A stretch of 64,000 nt of DNA, from assembly GCA_964016875.1 (NCBI GenBank), contig OZ024720.1, forward strand, positions 37,787,106 to 37,851,105, in the 5' to 3' direction. Positions 54,568 to 64,000 of this stretch are shown in pieces; positions within the stretch are counted from its first letter, which is position 1, and the number at the start of each line of letters is the position of its first letter. The stretch is from Fallopia convolvulus. Lineage: Eukaryota; Streptophyta; Magnoliopsida; Caryophyllales; Polygonaceae. Below the pieces are notes generated by a model. It was not told the origin of the DNA. It did no database searches and saw only the letters and a list, made by a program, of their open reading frames with translations. The position numbers and the translations under genes are program-made.

Positions 54568-57015
54568 TTCTTAGCCTGCAAAGGTCACAAAAAATAACAT
54601 GAGAGTAGTGTTCCAAAAGAAAAAACAAACAAGCAATATCACCCCGTTATCAAGCCAACACTTGCATCAAAGCAATCCAATCAACCAATTCAGTTTTTTT
54701 TAGTTGAAAAGAGGTAGTATTGGTCTGGATATGGTGTTATAATGATAAACAAGAGATTAATGCAGCTCAATTAATTAGCAAGAAATGCAATCAGAAAAGC
54801 AATGCAAACTATCCCTTTATGAGCTCAAAGCACATGTAATCTCTCAATTGACTCTAAGCAAGATAATAATGCCAATCAATGCAAGCAAGGACATAAAAGG
54901 GGTAGGCTATGTGACTTTTGTAGTGTTGTCACAATTTTCATACAAAGTGATTACCGACTAATTTTTGTTGCAAGCAATCACTAGGGTGAAAGTGGCTTAA
55001 AACTAGCTGGGGTACATCACTCTTTTGAGATCAAGCAGATTTGATTTTTTTTTTATGCAAAACTTTTTAGTATGTGCTGAATTGAAGCAAACAAACAATG
55101 AATGCAAACAAAGGGGAAAATAACGAACTGGTTTTTTTTTGTAAGTGATTTTGGCTACCAATGATACAAACTTGAAGCCAAAATAAAGAAGAACAAATAA
55201 GGGTAGGTCGAATTTGTAGGGATGCAACACAAAAATTAGCAATTACTCTCAAGCAACAAGAATCTCTAACATTCCTGCAATGTTTAATTGAAAAACTCAT
55301 AAAATTGTAGGAAATAGATATGCTAATCTTAAATTGCAACAACTTCAACTAATTAACCATAAACATGTATCAAATGCCTTAAGTATCTCCTAGGTTGTTA
55401 GTTACTTAGGGGGCAAGAAACACACAAGGGAAAAATTAGGGTTTGGCTGTCGCGGTTTAGGGTTAGGGTTTCGAGGTGGGGGTGGGTGTTTGGTCTTGTG
55501 ATGGTCTGATCACCATAGGACTGGTGGCGGATGGTGGCTATTATGGTGGTGGAGGGTGCGTGTCAAAGAGCGATGCTAGCTCAAGGGTTGCCGGCGGTGA
55601 TTTGTAGTGGGGGTGGTGGAAAGATGGTGGATTTGTGGTGAAAAATCAGATTTTGGTCCCAAAGTTTATAGATATGGATAAAGGTATGGGCTTTAGGAAC
55701 AAATACTGAATTAATCAACTACAAAGCAAATTAAGGTAAGAAAATATTACTTGGCGAGACGACGTATGAATGATACAACTTGATAGGTGATCCCCTCGGA
55801 TTACTCCTTGCGGATAAAGTATTACAACCTCAACAAGTCCCGATCTTGCCAGTAATCAACTTTCCAATCTGAATTGACTGACGAAGTTAATGCCTTGCAT
55901 GACAAGTGACCTAAATTTAGAAATTGATGATGAACAAACTGAATTTGAATCACTTGATTGAATCAAAAGAGAGAGTTCAATTGGATTGGCTTTAACACTA
56001 AATCCAATTGATGAACTAATCCAATTGATCTTTAATAATCAAACCAGAACTAATCCAATTCATTAATTGAATGAATCAATGCGATTCCATGTATCGAAAT
56101 TAGGAATTAAGGGTGAACAAGGCCCAACAAAGCAAATTGGCGCCCCATTAAATGTGAAACTCGGCCCATAATGTTAATCCATAGAATCCGGGCTCAGCTT
56201 GTTTTGAATCAAAGTGACCCATCTCTTCAACCATGGTTGCCCATCGAACTAAGTTAGTTGTCGCCCTGGAGCAATGTTCTTAGCTCGACTTCTTGTAATT
56301 GGTCCATCAAAACGCACTCAAATCAACTCATCGACTTCGGTAGGAGACATGGTTGGTTTCACTGCAACAATTATACTTACATTTATTTAAAAAAAAGCTG
56401 CATCCATCGACTAATCAGATCTATAACCATCGTCATAGCATTCGTGTTGTGCATCTCCAAAGTGGAAAATGGGAACTTTCGTAGCGAGGAGCCAGAGTGG
56501 TGTTTCCAAGTTGTACTTTCCCACCCTGTAGATTAACATTACTATGCCAGAGGCACTAGTCTTTTATTAGCCATAAAACATTGCATTACTATTATAGTTT
56601 TTTAAAATTCGATGCTCAACTAGTTAGAGTTATACCGACAATTGGTTGAGAAAGTAGGTCATGACTAGTGTCGGACGCATATACAAAAGTATACCTCCAA
56701 ACACGTTCTTATAGAGAGACTCTCAAAGCATATCCGCGATATTCCTAGTTCTAAAATGTATCCACAACAATGAGATCTCAAAGGAGAATCTTGAAACATA
56801 TAATAGCAAAAACAACGACCCTAAGCAATACCCTGAGTACAAAATAATATGAACGGACGTTAAATCTAAGCAGTAAATACCTATAAAGACACATTTAAAT
56901 AACATAATCTGATAAAGAAGATCGTATTATATTCATAAACAGTGGAATACATAAAAGAGGAATGGTTGTTTCTAGAATTACTTTCAAAATCCTGGAAACG
57001 CTTGCGTGGAGACGG
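54568..57015. other. Unassigned DNA, possibly leader/LTR of the minus gypsy fragment
   Basis: The part next to gag should hold the leader and LTR of the minus-strand fragment, but no Met primer site or LTR termini could be found. A G-rich part (55440-55680) contains TTTAGGGTTAGGGTTT once and many GGTGG words. The remainder is AT-rich with only short chance frames. Confidence 0.35.
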
Positions 57016-57160
57016 TGTTGGGTCGAGGTTAGGAACTCACGTTCACTAACACTAGAACAACGTCCTCAATTTTGATACTGACAAACACCATGGGAACTAA
57101 AAACAATTGCCAAGTATTTCAGCTTATCAGGTTGCACGTTGTAAGAGCACATATCAACGA

Positions 57161-57278
57161 GTTCCCACACCATGGGAACTAATGGAACGACGAAAAAGAA
57201 AATGACCAATCTCAAAAGAGAATAGGTTGCATGTCGCAAAGCAAAGCAAAACGTAACGAGTTCCCAAATCATGGGAAC
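57161..57278 (+). promoter_or_regulatory. Paired 19-bp palindromes in U3 of family C
   Basis: GTTCCCACACCATGGGAAC and GTTCCCAAATCATGGGAAC lie 99 bp apart. The 3' LTR has three: 63710-63728, 63809-63827 and 63874-63892. Arms and spacing rule are identical to family B although the surrounding U3 sequence differs. Confidence 0.7.
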
Positions 57279-57682
57279 TAATGCAACTACGAAAAGAAAG
57301 CGACCAACCTCTGAAGAGAATAGATTTCCCACAAGAAGGGAATTGAACAAGAGGAAAATGAATCCCAAGAGGTCATGAAGAGTTCCTAAGATAAGGGAAC
57401 CGAGAAGACGAGTGTTCCCCTTGGATGGGAACTGGCACATGCGTGAAAACGACATTTCAACACATTTTAGGGATCCTGTTTGTTCTGGACATAGAGGCGT
57501 CTCAGACCGTCAAAGCCTCAGTACAGAGACGGGGGCCATCCAACTGTCCGGATTAATTCAAGAGTTGACATTTCAAATTCAAATCAAACTCACATGTTAA
57601 CCTGAAGAATGATACTTGGAGAGCAAGGTAAAAAGGGTATTTACGATAATAAACTCAAGTGGATAAAGGTTTCTCATCACGC

Positions 57683-57692
57683 CTATTTAAAT
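57683..57692 (+). promoter_or_regulatory. TATA-like box of family C LTR
   Basis: CTATTTAAAT occupies the position equivalent to TATAAAG in family B, downstream of the U3 modules. The reverse LTR at 45427-46602 has TATAAATTC there. Confidence 0.45.
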
Positions 57693-57871
57693 GCTTCAAC
57701 AGTCACCTTGCTGCTCACTTTTAGCATTCATCAAATCTAGACACTGAGAGAAAAGAGCTTAAAGAGCCACTCAAGTGAAGATTGTAAAGTTGATGAAAAG
57801 TCCCCGACGCCTAGATAATCTCGACGACGGTGAAGAGAGAAAGAGTTCCTAGGTCTATGGGAACTCTAGAG

Positions 57872-57878
<7 letters not shown>

Positions 57879-57914
<36 letters not shown>
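57879..57914. repeat. (AG)18 microsatellite in family C LTR
   Basis: An uninterrupted AG run of 36 bp lies in the part of the LTR upstream of the R/U5 GGTTTTAG segment. It is absent from the reverse family C LTR. Confidence 0.95.
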
Positions 57915-57916
<2 letters not shown>

Positions 57917-58232
57917 TTTAGTTTCACCGGGTTAGGGTTGAGTGAGTACATTAGTGTTGCCTAGGGAGAAACTCTTAGTAGGAACAGACAAGTTTGTACT
58001 CTGCCTTGTAACCTGAAGGGAAGTAAGTAAAATAGAAAAGTTAACTCATTTGAAAATCCTCCGAGAGGGAGGGGGAGGTTTACTCACGCGATTAGTTGAT
58101 CATTGTGGGGTTCTTCTATAAGGGAACTATCTCTATTGTTTTATTTACCTGCATACTTGTTTATTCCGCTGCGTGTGGGAACTATTCGACAGAGTTCCCA
58201 TAACTGATTTGACTAACCTATGATCCAACAAT

Positions 58233-58244
58233 TGGTATCAAAGA
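58233..58244 (+). other. Primer-binding site of family C (one mismatch)
   Basis: TGGTATCAAAGA starts two bases after the LTR. It differs from TGGTATCAGAGC in its last bases, so decay after insertion is likely. Confidence 0.75.
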
Positions 58245-58287
58245 TGGCGCTCTAGATCTTAGTTAGTCTTTGTAGGTACTTGAGAAA

Positions 58288-60341
58288 ATGGCTCAGGAAC
58301 TCACAAAGATCGGACATAGGAACAACAAACCTCGCAGACTCATCGCCGGACGCTTCAAAAATAGGGAAATCAAGTTGAGAGAGTGGATGAGGAGTCATGA
58401 CTACCAAGCGCGGTTTGTCATAGAGCAAGGAAACATCGAGGTCAATAAAAATATTCAAAACGACTTTTCCAAATGGGGTCCAACTGATTGGCAATGTATG
58501 GAGACAACTACAAGGCCAAGATATACCTCAAAAATTCGATGTGCGAGCAAGACGGTGATAGAGTGGCTAACTTGGAGACAACCAGGGAAATGTGGGAAGC
58601 CATTCAACAAATGCATGTCAGAAGTTCCGATCTGAGGGAAGATCACCAAATGAATGCTAGGAGGGGGTTCTTCAACTTCAAAATGACGATGGGTGAGTTG
58701 ATTGATAGCTATCAATCACGTTTGGAGTCCCTCTGCTCAAAGCTAGCAGCCTTGAGTATCACCAAGCAAGATATCTCCAACAAAATGAAGGTGCAACAAT
58801 TGTTCAATGGGCTAACAGCAAAATGGGCAAATGAACGAACCATATTTAAACAAAATCTTGAGAATAGGGACTTGATGCTTCAACAAGTTTTTGGTAAGCT
58901 CATTGGTCATGAGAAAGAAAAGCAAGAAGACAAGCAACGTGAGTTGGAAACGAAAGGCATATCACCTAAACTGGAGAAGATCCTGAACTCTGTCCAAGAA
59001 CAACATGAAGAATCGGAGGACGAAAAAGATGAGGACCTAATGCTAGTGACCAAGGCATTAAGGAACTTCTACAGGAAAGGAAAGTTCAAGAGGAACTCCA
59101 TCAGAGAAAGAAGGAACTATGGGGAAAGCAATCAAGGCAAAGGTGTTGATGATGCCGAGTGCTATAGGTGTCATAAGAAAGGACACTTTGCCAAAGACTG
59201 CCCTCAAGGAACTAAGGAGCAGAGCCACGAGGTTGGCAAAAGGAGGGCGTACATTGTGACCTGGAGCGACTCTGATGATGAGGAGGAGGCCAAACCATGG
59301 ACGACATCAAAAACTTGTGCAATGGCCATAGGGGAGACCACTAGGGAACAACCTAGTGAGGTAAATCTCGAAACGCTTTTCAACTCTTTGTCTCAATTTG
59401 AAAAATTGGAATTGCTAAATTTGTTGACTAAGATGCTAGATGACAACATTAAAATGAGAAATCAACTTGATCAATCAAAGTATTTGCTCTCAAAAAAATT
59501 GGAAACTAGTTCAAAGTATGATGAGATCTTTAATAAGTTGAATTCCTCTGTCAATCAAGTTACTCTTCTTAAAAGGGAACTTAGCTATGTCAACAGTGAG
59601 AGAGAAAAGATGTACAAAACATTGTGGGAAACTCAAGATTGTCTAGATAGATCTGTTCCCCAAGCTAAGGTCCTGCAAGAAATTGAGAGCCTTAGGAGAG
59701 AAATCTTCAATCAATAAATGTTGCTCAGTGAAGAACTAAATTCCAAGATAGCTGAGAGAAACCTAGGTATGTGTGTTTTGTATAATAAGGTTAGACTAAT
59801 AGAGTGGATAACAAAATCTCATGAGACCCTTCCTATAGTCAATCCTATTCCCTCTGGTCTCAAAGTGGAGTATGAAGAGGGATCATTAGAAAATGGAAAC
59901 TTTTATCCCTTACAAAAAGAGAAAAATGAGTGTAGGGACCATGCGCTTCAAAGCCAAAAGCTTAGCATCGCTCTTTTAGAGGAAAGAGTTGGAGCACTTG
60001 AAAACAGAGTGATTGGGAACAATAAGTACCGAACAAGTATGGCCAGATACAAAAGGAGCCTCAAGATAGGGAAGGGAAATGAGTCTGGAGTCAACAAAGC
60101 TTGGTGGAAACGCATAATTCATAGGAACTGCGTTTTCAAAAGAGAAAATCATCGTTCCCACACTCGGGAAAAAGGAGTCCTCAAGGAATGATAGAAAGCC
60201 CCTACCAATAGGAACTCTTTGTGTAGCCATAGGAACCCTGCTCTTATCCAAGACCTGGTAGAAATGGTGGACAATATCAATTTCGAAACTTGCTTTGACC
60301 CAGGCGAAAGAGACATTTCTTGGGTCACCAAATCTAACTAA
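58288..60341 (+). pseudogene. gag: Copia gag of family C (disrupted)
   Basis: ATG 58288 gives MAQELTKIGHRNNKPRRL, homologous to family B Gag. A frameshift lies near 58490, after which MWEAIQQMHVRSSDLRED and VQQLFNGLTAKWANERT follow. The first zinc knuckle, CYRCHKKGHFAKDC (about 59160-59201), is intact. A TAA at 59715-59717 interrupts the coiled-coil-like part, and a TGA at 60189-60191 precedes the ancestral end WVTKSN (TAA 60339-60341). The second knuckle of family B cannot be found; the corresponding region reads HRNCVFKRENHRSHTREK. The protein is clearly diverged from B, so C is a separate family and not a degraded B copy. Confidence 0.85.
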
Positions 60342-60356
60342 TCTTGCATGTTTTAG
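60336..60356 (+). promoter_or_regulatory. Putative 3' splice site at gag-pol gap (family C)
   Basis: CTAACTAATC followed by TTGCATGTTTTAG lies at the gag end, directly before TGAGGGGGAACATCTGG, which corresponds to the family B pol start GTGAGAGGGAACAGTACATGG. The acceptor-like layout is kept although the sequence has changed. Confidence 0.35.
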
Positions 60357-61393
60357 TGAGGGGGAACATCTGGTTGTTCACTGTTAGTTCCCAACCACAT
60401 GATCAAGTAGAAGAAAAGTAACCCCACCTCACTACACACAAGGGAAAAATATGTTGCAATTTTTTTCAAGAGAGGTTACCCAGGATCAATCTAGAAAGAC
60501 ATGATCAGATCAAAATGGTGACTCTTGGGAACAAAAGGGCACATCTCAGGTATAACAATAAACTCGTCTTTTCAATGAAGTTATCTTCATAGCAAAAATC
60601 CCATAGTTCCCTTGGTGGAAATCTCATGAACTCATGTGGGACTGAAAAGTAGATTGTGGATACTCCTTCTACGCATGGGATAGAAATCTCTTCGAGCACC
60701 TTGAATGCTCTTAGAGACAATGGCTTTAAACCAAACACATGATCCAAACTACATATGAGCCCTTTACTTGATGGTTGATCATACGACTTGTCCTTGAAAC
60801 CAAATCCAGGTAAACGTTTCCTATGAGCCCTTTACTTGTTGAACCCTTTGAACGAGATTCAATTACCTGGATGTTGAAATCTCTTGACTTGCCCACTCTT
60901 GTTTGGATACCTCTGTTTATCAAGTTTTCACAAAAAGCCCAATGTGTATCCAAACCTAGCCTTTTATCACTTGTTCATGGAAGTGTGGATGGAGAAGAAA
61001 GGAACTTCTCATTATCTCAAGGGAGCCACAAGCACGGCTTACCTTATTCGACTCAAATCGGTAATATTGGAAAGAGAAGCAGCTTTGAAAACCAGGCAGT
61101 TGACCAGACGGACTTGTGACACGTAAAGGCTTTTTAATTAAGAAGAATTAAATTTGTGATGGAAGACAATCCATCTATTCAGATTCTAAAGAAATTGGAT
61201 CCGACTCCCAAGGAAACTCTGGTTCGCCTTCCCTCACCCTTTCGCCTTCTTTCGCCCCTTTTTAAATCGCTTCCTTCTTTCCCTTTCTTAATCTTCCCAA
61301 AGCATTCTCTCACAATTTGCGTCTTTGTACTCGCATCTTTTTCCTGTCTGCAAACCCTAACTCTAACCTTCCCTTTCCTTCTCCGATTCCACA
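60357..61393 (+). pseudogene. Remnant of pol and spacer in family C
   Basis: The first 30 bp match the start of pol (VRGNIW, then a stop). A short stretch near 60420-60560 has pol-like scraps (AGGTATAACAATAAACTC against the family B RYNN region). From about 60770 the sequence resembles the family B post-pol spacer (GATGGTTGATCATACGAC). Integrase, RT and RNase H are missing, so about 3 kb has been deleted. Other open frames here are chance. Confidence 0.6.
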
Positions 61394-63182
61394 AATGGAA
61401 AATTAGGGACAACCAATATAAAAATCCAATACTCCACTCTCTATCCAAATCCCTTCATCGAACATCTCCTACAAAATGATCATGAATATCTCAAAAGGAT
61501 GCTTCTTCAAGGCCTCGACTCTGAAACACATGATCCAAACTACATATATGATATCAAGGAGCACCTCTACTCATCTTAAGAAAGAGGGATGGTCAAGAGC
61601 CTTACACCACAAAACTCGCCTCCCACAACTCCAAGATGCAATATCCCTGTTCTTACCACAAGGCCAGATGGATCCTCAACCCTCACCGTCAACATCGACA
61701 GTGTTCAAACCACTATTTCAGAAAAAGAGCCATTTGTTCTTCTTCTGAAAGACGCTTTCACTTCCTTTGCCGAACACCACACTAAAATCTACGACTGTCT
61801 CAGCCCTAAACGTCCCATGTCCAACCCTTCCAATTTCACAAAAGAAAACTCCGACACCATGCAACTCCAATATTTCAATGAACCAACCTCTCAACAAAAG
61901 ATATTGATCATATTCCAACTCCTCAACCCAAAGATCTCTCCACCTTCCTCCTTGATCAAACCCTCTTACAGTTTGAGATAGAAGAGTTCCCACCTGTTGA
62001 GGGAACTTCCACACAACTCAAAGATCCTGTTGCCTCAACTCCCACCAGCCATTGATCTAGAAATAGGAAGCACATAATCATTGGAGACGAGGAAAAAGAA
62101 TTTGAAGAGGACCTTGCCCCTCTTACAACTGAACAACTCCATGTAGAAAGGCATGTGATTAACGTGAACGAAGATGAGGATGAAAGAGAGGAACACAAGG
62201 GACTTCCTCTCCAAATAGGACACATTGAATCAACCTCCGAACGACATTCTACTCGAAGCTCTAAGAAAGAAGGGGGGCAAGAAGCAGAAAGTCGAAGCTG
62301 CTAAGGACAAAAAGAAGAAGGGAACTGCCGATTTTGGGGATAGGAAGTTGGTGGTTCCATTGATCATCACCTAAGAGTTCCTCACAAGTAAAGGATAGGA
62401 AACTGATCTCAATCCATTGGGGATAGGAAACTCTCTGCTAGGAACCAGTTAAGGTGGATCCCTCACAACTTAAACTCTTCTACTCCAATTTCACACTGAA
62501 AAAGGGAACTGATCTCAATCTAGTGATTTGCTACATCTTCGGGGATGATGAATTCACCTTCACTTATTCCGCCATCAAGAAAATTCTTCAAGTACCTAAT
62601 GAAGGCTTTGCAATCCTCCCTTTGAAACCATGGCAAAACTCGGATGGAAGGGAGATCATCTTTAAAAGGCTGTTATGGCATGTTCTCGCTAAAGGAAAGG
62701 ATGTCTTGACCCACAGATTGAGCCAACTGGGCAAAATAGTACACCAGTACATCACCAGGGTGGTGAGACCAGGGCAGGGCAAACGCAAAACGCTCTACTC
62801 CAATGATGCCATTCTTCTTGATTTGTTCCTATGCAAGATAAAGATCAACCTGCCTAGGATAATGATCATGGACATGTGTAAGTGTACTGTCGTACGCTAC
62901 TGTGATCAAGGAGATCATGAAAAGGAAAGATGCTTATCATTCCAAGGAGGAAGAAGAGCTCGGCAGGAAATGGATATGTCCAATATCTAGAGGATGAAGC
63001 ACTCCCCATAACCGTGTGTAGAAAAGGAACAACCAATGTTCCTCGAACAAGGAGACTGCACCTCTGTTCTTCAAGCTCTCAATCGTCTATGCGCAGTCAA
63101 TGATAGAATCCTTGATGTTGTTCTAGACATCCAACAAAAGTTACCTCCTTCTCCTCCAACCCATGAACAAGCCATGTACTAA
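61394..63182 (+). pseudogene. Third ORF of family C (disrupted)
   Basis: The start is probably near ATG 61394, followed at once by a stop. The N-terminal part has HEYLKRMLLQGLDSETHDPN in a shifted frame, then a Pro/Ser/Thr-rich region. The C-terminal domain, 62454-62990, carries MDPSQLKLFYSNFTLKKG, GDDEFTFTYSAIKKILQVP and HQYITRVVRPGQGKRKTLYS, then INLPRIMIMDMCKC. These match family B motif by motif although overall similarity is modest. The tail (LQALNRLCAVNDRILD) ends at TAA 63180-63182. Conservation across two families argues that the domain was selected. Function is unknown. Confidence 0.75.
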
Positions 63183-63342
63183 ATGTTCCCTAGCTGATCT
63201 ACCTTTTTTTTATGCCTTTAGATTATGTGTTCCTTTCTGCTTGCACGAACTATTTTGTTGAATGCATTAAGTATTATTTTCATTTAAGGATTGTTTTTTC
63301 CCTTGCCTTCTTAGTTTCTGTTCTTGTCTTCTCGATGATGTC

Positions 63343-63563
63343 AAAAGGGGGAGGATAAAATGTTTGAGATGCGTTGTTTTAAGCTTTTTCATCAATGGCC
63401 TTTGCTAAGGGGGAATAATGTCATAAAATCTGCTAAGTAGGAACTGCATGTTGTTACACTAAGGGGGAACTTATAGGAACTTGCATGAGCATAACAGGAG
63501 CATAAAGTTGAAAGAAATACTTGTCATTTTATTATGGGTTTGTAATCATCAAAAAGGGGGAAA
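63343..63563 (+). other. Four polypurine tracts before family C 3' LTR
   Basis: AAAAGGGGGAGG (63343-63354), AAGGGGGAA (63408-63416), AAGGGGGAAC (63461-63470) and AAAAAGGGGGAAA (63551-63563) precede the LTR. The last one abuts it and the first has the same GATGATGTC context as in family B. Confidence 0.75.
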
Positions 63564-63564
63564 T

Positions 63565-64000
63565 TGTTGAGTCAGGATTAGGAACTCACGTTCACTAACA
63601 CTAGAACAACGTCGTCAGTTTTGATAATGACAAACACCATGTGAACTAACACCAATTACCAAGTATTTCTGCTTAACAATTTACACATTGTAAAAGCACA
63701 AATCAAGGAGTTCCCACACCATGGGAACTAATGCAACGACGAAAAAGAGAACGACCAACCTCAAAAGAGAATAGGTTGCATGTCACAAAGCAGAGCACAG
63801 GGTAACAAGTTCCCACATGATGGGAACTAATGCAACAACAAAAAGAAAGTGACCAACCTCAGAAGAGAATAGAGTTCCCACAAGATGGGAACTAAACATG
63901 AGGAACAAGAATCCCACAAAGGTCTTGAAGAGTTCCTAGGAGGAGGGAACCCAGAAGATGAGAGTTCCCTTTGGATGGGAACTGGCGCATGCGTGAAAGA
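63565..64000 (+). repeat. 3' LTR of family C element (cut by window end)
   Basis: It begins TGTTGAGTCAGGATTAGG and carries three 19-bp palindromes at 63710, 63809 and 63874, one more than clearly present in the 5' LTR. It runs off the end of the window. Confidence 0.9.

Larger units (their letters stand above)
57016..58230 (+). repeat. 5' LTR of family C element
   Basis: This 1215-bp LTR starts TGTTGGGTCGAGG and ends TGATCCAACA two bases before the PBS. U3 has two tandem modules about 99 bp apart, with palindromes at 57161-57179 and 57260-57278. A TATA-like CTATTTAAAT is at 57683-57692. Much of the downstream part is recognisably related to the B LTR (AAAATCCTCCGAG, GATTAGTTGAT), while U3 is largely different. 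Confidence 0.9.
57016..64000 (+). mobile_element. Copia family C element lacking most of pol
   Basis: The 5' LTR (57016-58230), PBS, gag, third ORF, polypurine tracts and 3' LTR start (63565) are collinear with family B. Between the gag end (60341) and the third ORF there is only about 1 kb, with pol-like scraps, instead of more than 3.3 kb. The element is thus a pol-deleted, non-autonomous or decayed copy. gag and ORF3 are both broken. The left flank is GACGG; the right flank is outside the window. Confidence 0.88.

Noticed and set aside
55440..55475. Telomere-like TTTAGGGTTAGGG
   Set aside because: Fewer than two full telomere units; such motifs are common by chance or as promoter boxes.

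Overview
This is nuclear DNA of a flowering plant, almost certainly repeat-rich heterochromatin. I found no ordinary cellular gene, tRNA or rRNA. The plant assignment rests on Ty1/copia and Ty3/gypsy LTR elements primed from initiator-Met tRNA, large copia elements with an extra ORF after pol (SIRE/Maximus-like layout), a chromovirus-like gypsy element and a CACTA transposon end. The species cannot be named from the sequence.

Layout. (1) 1-34275 is one long tandem satellite (unit about 224 bp) cut into three blocks (1-1204, about 6811-14448, 26676-34275). A CRM/Galadriel-like Ty3/gypsy element (1205-6810, truncated in RNase H) separates the first two. A complete but decayed 12.2-kb copia element, B1 (14449-26675), separates the last two. 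B1 carries a 1.4-kb solo LTR of another family inside its pol (20803-22228). (2) At 34276 a minus-strand element of the same copia family (B3) enters the satellite. Its third ORF is interrupted at 36758 by a plus-strand copy, B2, which keeps open gag (646 codons) and pol (1113-1114 codons). B2 is cut off in its own third ORF near 45370, next to a minus-strand LTR of a second copia family, C (to 46602). (3) 46603-57015 is AT-rich, poorly resolved DNA with a CACTA terminus (ending 49624), diverged repeats and a minus-strand gypsy gag-protease fragment (about 54567 to 52650). (4) 57016-64000 is a family C copia element with both LTRs (the 3' one runs off the window), a broken gag and a broken third ORF, but almost no pol.

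How the parts relate. The copia elements share one plan: LTR, Met PBS, long gag with one or two zinc knuckles, a short gap, pol (PR-IN-RT-RNaseH), a spacer, a sense-strand third ORF with a conserved C-terminal domain, three or four polypurine tracts, LTR. The gag-pol gap looks like the 3' end of a plant intron and lies exactly where pol opens in another frame, which suggests pol is reached by splicing. Both copia families carry a 19-bp palindrome, GTTCCCA-N5-TGGGAAC, in tandem U3 modules, and the half-site GGGAAC is strongly over-represented even inside coding sequence.

Insertion order inferred from nesting: satellite; then the gypsy element, B1 and B3 independently; then the solo-LTR element into B1 and B2 into B3; then an event that truncated B2.

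All counts and alignments were done by eye. Boundaries of decayed elements are approximate unless LTR termini or target-site duplications are quoted.
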